From positions 630,247,269 to 630,311,268 of the forward strand of contig CM062816.1 in assembly GCA_031772625.1 (NCBI GenBank): DNA of 64,000 nucleotides. Direction: 5' to 3'. Shown in pieces: positions 12,001-22,244 of this stretch. How positions within the stretch are numbered: the first letter of the stretch is position 1; every line of letters starts with the position of its first letter. The notes under the pieces were generated by a model. That model was not told the DNA's origin. It searched no databases and worked only from the letters and a program-made list of their open reading frames with translations. A program made the translations under genes and the position numbers. The stretch comes from Pinus tabuliformis (lineage: Eukaryota > Streptophyta > Pinopsida > Pinales > Pinaceae).

Positions 12001-13120
12001 AAACTTAGGTTGGTAGCCCGATAAACCCTCAAATTCAAGAAAAAATGTGTGTTTTTTATTTTTAATATTCTAATCTATTATGTGCTTTATGGTTTTATGT
12101 TATTTAGTAATTTTCGGAAGTTGAAGATTTTGAATTTTCAAAATTGCGGTTGATAAAAGGTTTAATGTTATTTGGTAGTTTTTTGTAATGAGAAATTGAA
12201 GATTTTGAATGTTCGAAATTGGAATAGATAAAAGGTTTTTAAGGTATTAGATTTATTTATGAATCAAAATTTCAAAAACATTTTCTTTGATTTCTCTCCA
12301 ATTTTTTTGCATGATGTTCTCGCAATTGTTTGAATAAGATTTTAACATTGGCGGCCTTGTTAAATAAGGAACTTCATAACTAAAGAGCCTTCCCAAGACT
12401 TAGTAATATATCCAATACTCATCCAGATAAAGTTTAAGTAATTAAATAAATGTAGCATGCTTATAATTCTTTGTATCTAAAGTTTAAGTAATTAACTAAA
12501 TGTAGCAATAAAATTTTGGGTATCTAAAGTCTATTCTTGTCATATAACTATCTCTAACATTATTTGGTAGTTTTCTAGAATCAGAAGTTGAGGATTTTGA
12601 ATTTTCAAAATTGGAGTGGATAAGTTTAATGTGCATGATGTTTTGAAAATTGTTTTACCAAGATTTTAAGGTTGGCAACTTTGTTAAATAAAGAACTTCA
12701 TAATTAAGGAGCCTGTTCAAGGTAGAGTAATCTATACAATACTCATCCAAATAAATTTTAAGTAATTAACTGAAGCCTGAATTTTCAGTATATAAAATTT
12801 ATATAACAATCTTTAATGCTATTTGGTAGTTTTCTACAAACCAAAGTTGAGGATTTTAAATTTTGAAAATTGGAGTGGATAAAATGTTTAGTGCTATTTG
12901 GTAGTTTTGTGGAATCCAAAATTGAGGATTTTGAATATTCAAAATTGAAGTAGATAAGAGGCTTTTAACAAATTTAAACAATTTAACAAATTTAACTAAA
13001 ATATAACAAATTTAGTTCTATTTCAAATATCACGAGACATTAAATCTATTTATGTATTTAAAAAATCACTAGGAACCATCATGTTTGGCAATTTCTGTAT
13101 ACTTTGAAATTACATGTTAT
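12001..13120 (+). repeat. Degenerate multi-copy module, arm region 2
   Basis: Repeated blocks contain 'gctatttggtagttttct', 'gaggattttgaattttcaaa' and 'attggagtggataa', found at about 12,100, 12,165, 12,560, 12,830 and 12,890. They alternate with 'agtttaagtaattaa' and 'aagaacttcataa' blocks. The right-arm counterpart is 28,080-29,130, reverse complement. I see no gene. Confidence 0.65.
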
Positions 13121-14393
13121 TGACACGTCACAAATTTCATGGTGATAATTTTAAGAAATCATGTTTTGGCTTTTGGATTTTGTTTCCAAATGCATATAGA
13201 AATTCCTATAAAAAAACCAAGAAATAATACAGATTTCTTAATTCAAACTTCACTAAAAAAATTAAAATTTCTATTTTTTTTAAGAAATCATGATTTACTT
13301 GTTGGATTGTTTTTTTTTCAAATGCATATAAGAATTCCTACAAAGGAAAAAAAAAAAAAAACCAAAAAATAATACAGATTTCTTAACTCAAACTTCAAAT
13401 TATGAATATTTTTTTTTGGAAATTAAAAATATAGAAATCATAAATCAAAAACTAAATTGGATTTTAAATCATTCATACCTCCTAACTTTATCATAATTGA
13501 AATTTACAGGGGCTAAAATTTGCAGGGACGTGACTTCAAAATTGAAATCATTCATTATCATTCATCATCTTATAATGTGATGTGAAATTTCTATCTGAAA
13601 TCTTATCCTTTCTGTATTTACAGGGACGTGACTTCAAAATTGGAACCATTTATTATCGTTCATCTATCTGAAAGCTTATCCTTTCTATATTTACAGGGAT
13701 GTGACTTCAAAATTGGAACCATTTATTATCATTCATCATATTATAATGTAATATGGAATTCCTATCCAAAAGCTTATAGTTTCTATGATTTTAAGATTCT
13801 GAAAACATTTTGCAAGAATATTAAATTATTTATTAACTCATAAACTTATATTAGTAAAATTTAGAACTGTGATCTTATAAGGGAGCTGAAAATTTTCTAT
13901 CCTAAACTTATACTTTCTGTGACTTTAAGATTTTGAAAACGTTTGCATGAATATTAATTTTATTTATTTACTCATCAAATTGTATTAATAATTTTATTTA
14001 TTGACTCATCAAATTGTATTAATAAAATTTAGAACTGCGAGAGTGTCATTTCATGTCCGGTTTTAAATAGTTTGAAATGGATATAAATTTATTTTATAAT
14101 TAGATGTGATGGTATAACTTTCCATGATTGTGGATTTGCATGTGAAGGCCATTGAAGTTGTTAAATTGAGTTACATATAATAGCTAAACTTTATTTAACG
14201 ATTTCTTTTGTTCTAAATGCAATTATTAATATATTGTTTTTTAACATTTAATATTTTTTTAACAAATACTTTTTTGAGTAATGGGTTTAACAATGTTCAT
14301 GCTTTTTTAGAAAGCATTAACTCGGCCAATTGGTATGATTCAATGAACTTTAATTTATATATATATGTTATATAGGAGATTACAAATATACGA
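13121..14393 (+). repeat. Arm region 3 with local duplications, 5' of the transposase
   Basis: Two short repeat families lie here. One contains 'aatgcatata' and 'aatacagatttctta' (about 13,190-13,380, two copies). The other contains 'cagggacgtgacttcaaaat' and 'attattcattcatc'-like blocks (about 13,520, 13,620 and 13,695, three copies). The rest, up to 14,393, matches the right arm at 18,306-18,880. It is noncoding, and as the 5' flank of the transposase frame it is where a promoter would be expected, but no clear promoter motif stands out. Confidence 0.55.
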
Positions 14394-15575
14394 ATGTCTC
14401 AAAAGAGAAAACTACAAGTTACAATTGGGGAAATGTATGGATGGACAAGAGGGAAAACTTCCAAAACTCAAAACAATTTAGAAACATGTGAGAAAACCCA
14501 TAATGCTGATGTGGAACAACAATTACGTAAAATTTTTGGAAGTTCTTCTCATCGTGATATAGATGAAGAAACAAATGAATTTGAAGAATAAGTTGCTAAT
14601 AATTCAAAAATGAAAGTGCAAACAAAAACACTTTCGTATGGAATGGTTAGATAAGTTTCTTTGGTCGAATTATGTGAGGTTTGATGATAAAATAGCTATG
14701 AAATGTAGTTATTGTGAGAAGTATAAGATGAATGGACCATGGGGTTTAGACAATGGTTGCACAACATTACAACATGATGCTCTCATTACTCATGAAAAAT
14801 CATTGGTGCAGAAAAATGTGAAGGCAAGATGGATAAATTCTCTAGAGGGAAAGATGATCTAGAGGGAAAGATGAAACTAATTCCAGATCGTATTAGACAA
14901 CTTGAAGATGCCAAGAAGGAAAGAGGGATTTCTACAATGAAAGTAGCATATTTCATCTGTGAAGAAGATTTATCTCTTTCAAAGTATGAGAAACTTAGCA
15001 AATTTCTAATGGATGCAAAAACTCCATATATGACAAAGTCTCAAGAGTACTCTTTATACATAGATCGTAAGTTTGCAAATGATTTTATATATTGCATCTC
15101 AAAACATCTTGAACAGATTCAGATAAAAAATATTATGGAAAGCCCTTTCTTCTCATTAATGGTTGATGAAAGCATTGATCGAACCTTAGGGCAACACCTT
15201 GTTGTTTATGCAACATGTTTAGACTCAAAGGACCTTTGGCCACCTATCTCACAGTTTATGAAATTGAATGATGTAGTGGATGGAAAAGGGAAAACAATAT
15301 ATGATAGTGTCAATCAATTAAAAACTATTAGAGGCCTTCAACATAAATATTTGATAGATGTTTATACAGATGGAGCTTCAGCAATGATTGGACATGAAAA
15401 TGGACTTGTTTCATTATTTAAAAAGAACAATCAAAACCTTATTACAGTTCATTGTGTGGCTCATCGTGAGTCTTTAGTAGCAGCAAATGCTTCTAAGAAA
15501 ATACCTGAGTTATTATGTGGAAAAAATTGCAAACAAAGTGTATTCATGGGTTCAAAACTCCCCAAAAGGAAATAA
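14394..15575 (+). pseudogene. hAT-like transposase, N-terminal and catalytic part (left arm)
   Basis: Three successive frames make up the front two-thirds of a hAT-superfamily transposase of the TTF-zinc-finger/DUF4371 type (ZNF862-like relatives). 14,394-14,591 is a basic N-terminus (MSQKRKLQVTIGEMYGW). 14,638-14,862 holds the zinc-finger segment with 'CSYCEKYKMNGPWG' and 'THEKS'. 14,829-15,575 (248 codons) enters the RNase H-like core: 'SLMVDESID' (first acidic Asp, about residue 113), 'VYTDGASAMIG' (second Asp, about residue 181) and 'TVHCVAHRESL' (the hAT Cys-His motif). The frame ends at 15,575, before the third catalytic Glu and the dimerisation domain. Stops near 14,590 and 14,864 separate the pieces. 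It is a relic; it would normally cut and paste its own element. Confidence 0.8.
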
Positions 15576-17355
15576 TGAACTTAATGATTTGCCTCGAGTC
15601 ATAAAAATTGATGTTCTTGATGTTCTTCAAATACATTCTATGTAATAATCAACAAGTAATTATGTGTTTGTCCATAAAGCTTCAAAGTAGAATCATATAG
15701 TTTTCACATAGATTCTAGTGAGCAGTGTAAAACATCTGCAGTGTGAGCATGGCCATCCAAGCCTTCAATGTGACTATAATACTAATCATCTTACACTGCA
15801 TGATGTTAAAAATATAGTGAAATTATGGTAATTTACTAAAAGTAACAACTACTAGCATTTATTCATGCTTAACACAACATTCTTTAAACCAAATTACCAA
15901 AGTTGTGCTTATAATTGCGAGATTTCAGTCTTCACATAGATATATCCATCTCTAAAAAAAAAATATGACTAAAATATCAAAAGGTGATCCCAATGTGTAC
16001 AATCTTCAAGCAGCAAAAAACATGAAAACAAATATGGACAATGTGGACTTTTAGTTAACCATTCAACTATAAAATTTCACCATTAAAGAGGATTGAGGAA
16101 TTACAAATTGTTTTCATAAATTTATCTTTGGGTTGACAATTGGATTATCTCAAATGATGATAGAACATTAATTTAGGATGTTTTTTACACAGATCAAGAC
16201 TAGAGTTCAGTTCATAAATTCTTCTCATGCGTGTACAAACCAGATTGAACTGACTTTCCTCACAAACTCTGAAACAAGGAAGGGAAAATTATAATCACTA
16301 ACCTTTTTCATTCTTCTAAAAAGGCTCAGAAAATTCTAATCACATACCTTTTTAATTCTTCTAAAAAGGCTGAGAAAATTCAAATCACACACAATTTTCA
16401 TTCTTCTGTAATATTTTATGTAATCACGCATATTTTTCATTCTTCTATAATATTTATGTAGTTTTACCATTAACAACATATCTGCAACAATGTATAGAGG
16501 ACAAAACGTTCAAACATTTGTCAACCCAAAAACATTATTTTTAACATATTCTGGTATATAAGTATATGCATTTCTCGACCCAGAAACATTTTTTTAGTAT
16601 ATTCTTGTCTATACATATATTATATATGAAATCTTTCAGTCTCCTCTCACTAGCAGACTCGAATTCTAGTTTTGTTACAATTTCAATATCCAAAAAAATA
16701 GATCAGTTTGACTAAAATTAAAAAGAAATATTTGTTTTTCATTTTTTTAACATAAGCAAATAAAAATAAAAATACAACTAACACTAGTTAGTTTTCAAAC
16801 TAGTTTTATTATAATTTCCATATTCAAAAAAATAAGATGTCTCACTAAAAATAGAAAACAAATATTTGGTTTTCATTTTTTTAACTTAATTAAACAAAAA
16901 TAAAAATACAACACAACAATTAGTTTTCAATCAATCATGCAGATTTTAGCAGAAGTCATTTATTGTTGTGCACCTCACTACCATACTCAAACAAATCTAG
17001 CATTATATAAGTGAACAAACAAAATAAAGAAATTTAACGATACCATGGATCATTGTACGTGGGTAAAAATAATGAAATTGTAGTCTATCATATTTATAGT
17101 CCAAATTTATAGTGAGAGTATTTAAACAATGAAATCCATGCAAATGTAGTATAAAGTAAAATATTTACTGGAATTTTTCTAAACTATAGTGTATTTCATT
17201 GAAATTGAAACTTGTTAGAGAAAATACAAAAAAGTTTTTAATAATAGATCATAATTATACTTAATTTAAAGTCAATATTTCTAGAGAAACTACAAAAACA
17301 AAATTCAATAGGGATATCTTAACATAACCTAGAAGACATTTCAAAGCTCAAGAAT
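15576..17355. other. Centre of the palindrome, noncoding
   Basis: About 1.8 kb without a supportable gene separates the two transposase relics. It contains its own local duplications: ~50-bp units around 'attcttctaaaaaggct' (about 16,300-16,440, with a third partial copy). A pair around 'cccaaaaacatt'/'cccagaaacatt' lies at 16,525-16,620. A ~125-bp pair is centred on 'tttggttttcatttttttaac'-like blocks (about 16,665-16,930). If folded, this region would be the loop of the hairpin. Confidence 0.6.
16665..16930 (+). repeat. ~125-bp tandem duplication in palindrome centre
   Basis: The two halves share 'cattttttttaac'-type runs, 'aaataaaaatacaac' and 'ttagttttcaa' in the same order with point differences. 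It is noncoding. Confidence 0.6.
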
Positions 17356-18305
17356 CCTTCTTGACTTTGTATCCGTCCATACCTCATATACTACATGCCA
17401 ATCAGCATTAGATGATTCAGGTCCATTCAAAGATATTCCCATTAAAGCATCGAGTGTATCCAACCCTAGCCTTGATTTTCTAATGTCCTTGATGATGTTT
17501 TACCTAGAAAATCCCCTTTCACAATCTACTATACTTGCAGGAATAGTGAGCACGTCTTGCCATAATTTCATCATATTAGGATAAGTTTTGTGTCATTGTT
17601 TTGTGTTATGAAAGACTTTGCAGACTTACAATTTGTGTATGAAGAGTACTATTGCGACATTGGCATTTATGGAGTTTTTGAATCCATTAGATATTTTTAA
17701 AGTTTCTCATACTTTGAAAGAGATAAATCTTCTTGACAAATGAAGTATGCTACTTTCATTGTAGAAATCACTCTTTCATTATTGGCATCTTCAAGCTTTC
17801 TAATATGATCTGTAATTGGGTTCATCTTTCCCTCTAGAGAATTTATCCATCTTGCCTTTGCATCTTTATGCACCAATGATTTTTCATGAGTAGGAAGAGC
17901 ATCATGTTGTAATGTTCTGCAACCATTACCTAAGCCTCATGGTCCATTCATCTTATGCTTCTCACAATAACTACACTTCATAGTTATTTTATCATCAAAC
18001 CTCATATAATTCAACCAAAGAAATTTATCTAACCATTACATACGAAAGCGTATTTTTGTTTTCACTTTCATTTTCGAATTATTAGCAACTTGTTCTTCAA
18101 CTTCATTTGTTTCTTCATCTAGATCACGACCAAAAGAACTTCCAAAAATTTCATGTAATTGTTGTTCCACATCAACATTATGGGTTTCTTCACATGTTTC
18201 TAAATTTTTTTGAGACTTAGAAGTTTTCCCTTTTTTCCATCCATATATTTCCCCAGTTGTAGCTTGTAGTTTTCTCTTTTGAGACATTTGTAAATTTGTA
18301 ATCAC
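17356..18305 (-). pseudogene. hAT-like transposase, internally deleted copy with dimerisation domain (right arm)
   Basis: On the minus strand the relic starts at 18,305 with MSQKRKLQATTGEIYGW, nearly the same as the left-arm N-terminus. It continues through the same zinc-finger segment (about 17,930-18,030) and 'STMKVAYFIC' (about 17,740-17,770). It then loses homology with the left arm near 17,600. Past that point it reads 'IPASIVDCERGFSR' (about 17,505-17,545) and 'NGPESSNADW'. The former is the hAT C-terminal dimerisation signature (…DCERGFS…), which the left arm lacks. The catalytic core present in the left arm (VDES, TDGA, CVAH) is missing here. Several in-frame stops occur. Confidence 0.75.
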
Positions 18306-19438
18306 ATATATAAAAAATATATATGAAAATTAAATTTCATTAAATCATACAAATTGGCCAAGTTAATACCTTCTAATAATGCATATTTATTTATTACCTA
18401 AAAAAGCATAAACATTGTTAAGGCCATTACACAAAAAGATATTTGTTAAAAAAATATTAAATGTTAAAAAACAAGATGTTAACAATTTCATTTAGAACAA
18501 AAGAAATTGTTAAAAAATATTAACTATTATATATAACTCAATTCAATGACCTCAACGGCCTTCACATGCAAATCCATAACCACGCAAGTTATACTATCAC
18601 ATCTAATTATAAAATAAATTTATATTCATTTCAAACTATTTAAAAACGGACATGAAATGACACTCTTTTCAAAATTTTGTTAATACAGTTTTATGAGTTA
18701 ATAAATAAAATCAATACTCATGGTGAACAGTTTGAAAATCTTGAAGCACAGAAATGACAAGATTTAGGATAGAAATTTTCCAGCTCACTTATAAGATCAC
18801 GATTCTAAATTTTAGTAATATAATCTTATGAGTTAATAAATAAATTAATATTCTTGTAGAATGTTTTCAGAATCTTAAAATCACAGAAACGATAAGCTTT
18901 CAGATAGGAATTTCAGATTACGCTATAAGATGATGAATCATAATGAATGGTTTCAATTTTGAAGTTGCGTCCCTCTAAATACAGAAAGGATAACCTTTCA
19001 GATAGAAATTTCAGATCACATTATAAGATGATGAATGATAATGAATGGTTTCAATTTTGAAGTCACGCCCCTCTAAATTTCAGCCCCTGTAAATTTCAAT
19101 TATGATAAAGTTAGGATGTATGAATGATTTAAAATTAAATTTAATTTTTGATTTATGATTTCTATATTTTTAATTTCCAAAAATAATATTCATAATTTGA
19201 AGTTTTAGTTAAGAAATATGTATTTTTTTTTTAGGAACTCTTATATGCATTTGAAAAAAGAATCCAACAAGTAAAGGTTGATTTCATAAAAAAATAATTT
19301 TTTTAAATTTTTATAGTGAATTTGAATTAAGAAATCTGTATTATTTCTTTTTTTTTTTTAGGAAATTCTGTATGCGTTTCAAGAGAAAAAAAATCCAAAA
19401 GCCAAACCACGATTTCTTCAAATTATCACCATGAAATT
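17600..19438 (-). repeat. Palindrome right arm, inner segment
   Basis: This is the reverse complement of about 13,135-15,085. It includes the transposase N-terminus and, outside it (18,306-19,438), the noncoding flank with the 'gaagtcacgcccctctaaat'-type repeats around 18,960-19,090. It is cut at 19,438 by the chromovirus insertion; the homology resumes at 27,945. Confidence 0.8.
19434..19438 (+). repeat. Target-site duplication AAATT (left)
   Basis: AAATT stands directly before the LTR at 19,439 and again directly after the other LTR at 27,940-27,944. The left arm at about 13,130-13,140 shows the uninterrupted site, which confirms a 5-bp duplication. Confidence 0.9.
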
Positions 19439-20824
19439 CGATGAAAAGGTAGTCTTGGATATTACCCAAAATCCCCTTTTCTTAATAAAAATCGGCCCTT
19501 GACCTGTGGTAACAACCTACAGGCCTTATCGGAAGCGCTTAAGGCTTTAAGCCTTTTATGACTATGGACATATGAGGAATCAAAGCCACCTTTTTATCGG
19601 TGCTCTTAATCACCCATCGGAAGCCACCACCCAAGCTTTAAAGCTCGCAAGCACCATATTACGTGAATCGGGAATGACCCATCATAAATACATGGGAATC
19701 ATATATATATAAAACCCCTTTCTACACCCGTTCCCACATATATATAAAACTATATGGAAACATATAAAACCCGCCTTTTTTTTTTTTAAAACGCCCAGAC
19801 CTCAAATTATATATTTACCTTTGCAATTTTCGCGAGGTCCGATATCGGCTGTTACAACCATAAACACATGCCGCGGTCCCGAAGACCCCGATGAGGTTGC
19901 GGACCCAATCTCCACTTTGCCACAGTTAATGGTTCTATCGCATCCGCCTCCGCCCAATAATGTTTCGTCGCGATCGGCGATCGCTCGATGCGCTATACAC
20001 ATATATGTGTCTGCCGATATAGATCCGGACCTAATCTAGCAATTTAACCCGATATATATTATATCGGGTCCGCACTCATCGCTTAAAGGTTCCGATATGA
20101 TATTGCTCTGTCATCGTCGATATGTCGATGCGATGGTAATCCCGGACCCGACTTGGTCCACAACCAATCTGAATAATCTTTCAAGTCCGCCCAGTACTCC
20201 GCTAAGGGGGTTCCGGCATTAATTCGCTGTGTAAATGGGCCTTTCCGTTCACGAACTCTAATTAACTTGGATTTGCTTTGAGCACAAGAATTCTTTACAA
20301 TTTATTAATAACAATACAAGCAGATCACATTGTATGGAGAAAAAAACAGTCAACATATAAAGCCTTCACGGCCGCATAAATAAAGCATTGCACAAACACT
20401 GGATTATTTCATATATAAAATATAGGGTCTCGGCCTTGCCAGATTACACTGTAGTGATGACCTCTGTTTTGATACAATCCAAAATACACTTTGATCTTTT
20501 CACTCCACACCTACAGGATTCACTCTCCCCCTCCTACACGATTATATTTTCCCCTTTTTAACTCCATAATTTATCGAACAAAATCTAGCAATAATATTCT
20601 ATTTCTAAGAGATCTAACAGCAATCTTCTATCTCTTAGCTTTCATGCACACCTAAGCTAAGAAATCTTATCCCCAAGCTAAATAAAACAATGCCTTATTT
20701 ATTACAAAAACTAACAATTTGACAAGTCATCCTTCTCGGTAACAGTAAATGAATTTAACTGTGATTAGCCACAACATGTGGACAATCCTCCACATTGCTG
20801 GCTAATGTCGATGCTCCTGCATCA
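19439..20824 (-). repeat. 3' LTR of chromovirus (1,386 bp)
   Basis: The terminal repeat matches 26,484-27,939. On the minus strand it starts TGATGCAGGAGC and ends CCTTTTCATCG, the last base a change from CA. It is GC-richer and more CpG-rich than the flanking arm. It lacks the long TA run present in the other LTR. Confidence 0.92.
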
Positions 20825-21114
20825 GACTCTCGGGGAAGAAAAGATTTGTCCTTCAAACCTTCAGGACTCACTCCATATTTCTGTAGTTCAGCTGTTGTCA
20901 ACCAACTAGAATCTTCCACTGGCCGCTCCTTCCACTTGACTAGATATTGGAAATATGTATGCCCTCTGGTTTTCTTAGATACTCTTCGGTCTAAAATAGC
21001 TTCAAATTCTTTTTGAGATGCTTTTGGTACTTGTTCCTCCCAATCCACAGTTTGAATTTCATCACCTGTGACTTCTTTCTGCAACTTTGTTTCTGCCTCT
21101 CTGAATGGATACAA
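20755..21114 (-). pseudogene. Chromodomain at the C-terminus of the gypsy polyprotein
   Basis: The 119-codon minus frame contains 'EAILDRRVSKKT', 'YFQYLVKWKE' and 'DSSWLTTAEL' at about residues 38-78. This is a chromodomain with its aromatic and Trp positions, which in chromoviruses steers integration toward particular chromatin. The frame runs through the end of the internal region and terminates inside the 3' LTR, as is common in plant chromoviruses. It was continuous with integrase before the insertion at 21,154-22,218 separated them. Confidence 0.85.
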
Positions 21115-21127
21115 GTCTGCAATATTA

Positions 21128-21153
21128 AAAATGGGGGATATTTCGATACCTTA
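21128..21153 (+). repeat. 26-bp direct repeat, left copy
   Basis: The sequence beginning 'aaaatgggggatatttcg' is repeated exactly at 22,219-22,244, bracketing the 1.06-kb insertion. It is part of the integrase C-terminal coding sequence. Confidence 0.9.
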
Positions 21154-22218
21154 TCGTTGTGGGGAAAAGTATCCGACTCGGATGACCCTATCCCTACTCT
21201 AAAGGTGACAGTCTTTAGCAACAACTGAAAGTAAAGCTTTGATATTTTCCTTTATGAAAGTATAGAGAGAAGGAAGAAAAGACTAACCAACCTGGTGTCT
21301 TTCCCTTAGTCGATCCTTATCCTCTCTCTTTGTCTCTTGTTCCCAACTCCTTGCTCTCTTGGCCGGTCCAGCTACACACAGATCCTGCACAGAACAAGAG
21401 AGGAAACTACAAGATACATGTACTCATAACTGATGCATGGATTAGAGTGAATCAAATATACAAGTAAATACAATACATCAATGCAATACAAGTATATAGG
21501 AGAACATGCAAAACTTTATTGATAGAAGTAACGGGTTTCTGAGAAGGTTACAACCATTGATGGCTCCAATCCAGCAGCACCTCCCCAGCAGCAAGAACTC
21601 TCCTCTTCACCTCTAGTAAAACAATCACCCAATAGCTCTAACTGTAAACCAACAGCACCTCCTTGCTTTACACAAAATTCCAGCCTCCTTAGACCTCATA
21701 GAAGAGCTCTATATATAGGATAGAAGAAGAGAGGATGAGTCAGCTTGAGACTGACATAAAGCTGCCTTGTGTCCTCTCCCTCTTCAGTTAATCTTCAGTT
21801 CTTGAGTCCACTTGGAGATCCTTGCTTACACATGGTGATCAAGTACCTCTTACTCATCACAGGGCGAATCTCATGAACCAAGTGTCAGTTTGGAAGCTTC
21901 CTGGGCAGTTGACACCTTGCAGAATGACTGTGCCACTTGGCCAATCTCGCCCAGCGCAGGTAGCCTTCATTAGATTTGACTTCCAGCGCAGGTACAAGGA
22001 GGAGCAGTTGCATTCCAGCGCAGATGCTCAGTGGAGCAGCTGACATGATCCAAAGATAGCCTGTTTTGAAGTGTTTTCAGGTGGAGAACTGATTGGAAGT
22101 GTTGTGGTTTGATGACCTTGTTCTTTTAGGGGTAAGAACAACATGTTTAGGGACTGAGGATCCCTGTAATTATTGACATTTCATGCTCCATGTCGCGAGG
22201 CACAAAAATGTCTATAAC
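21154..22218 (-). mobile_element. Solo-LTR-like insertion inside the chromovirus
   Basis: About 1,065 bp interrupts pol. On the minus strand it begins TGTTATAGAC (22,219) and ends TTTTCCCCACA (21,158), the TG...CA form of an LTR. It carries a TATA-like 'ctatatatagagctc' (about 21,700-21,715) and a downstream 'aataaagttttgcatg' polyadenylation-like signal (about 21,507-21,522). These also fit an LTR read on the minus strand. No coding region was found. The expected 5-bp target duplication is absent; instead a 26-bp exact repeat flanks it. A solo LTR or a filler fragment copied during break repair are both possible. Confidence 0.6.
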
Positions 22219-22244
22219 AAAATGGGGGATATTTCGATACCTTA
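22219..22244 (+). repeat. 26-bp direct repeat, right copy
   Basis: Exact second copy of 21,128-21,153; see that entry. Confidence 0.9.

Larger units (their letters stand above)
9859..15085 (+). repeat. Palindrome left arm
   Basis: The left arm reads, outer to inner: terminal block (to about 9,998), SINE insertion, six-copy ~115-bp array (10,160-10,830), a multi-copy module region (10,985-12,000), a second module family (12,110-12,960), a third (13,130-13,770), then the transposase N-terminus from 14,394. The same order, reversed, is found in the right arm apart from the later insertions and array changes. Confidence 0.8.

Noticed and set aside
13139..13372. 77-codon plus-strand frame in the left arm
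   Set aside because: It is low-complexity, built from A/T runs, and lies in a repeated noncoding module that is not conserved as a frame in the right arm.
21158..22219. DNA transposon or Helitron inside the chromovirus
   Set aside because: There are no terminal inverted repeats beyond TGT/ACA, no Helitron hairpin or TC...CTAG ends, while the TATA box and polyadenylation signal fit an LTR.
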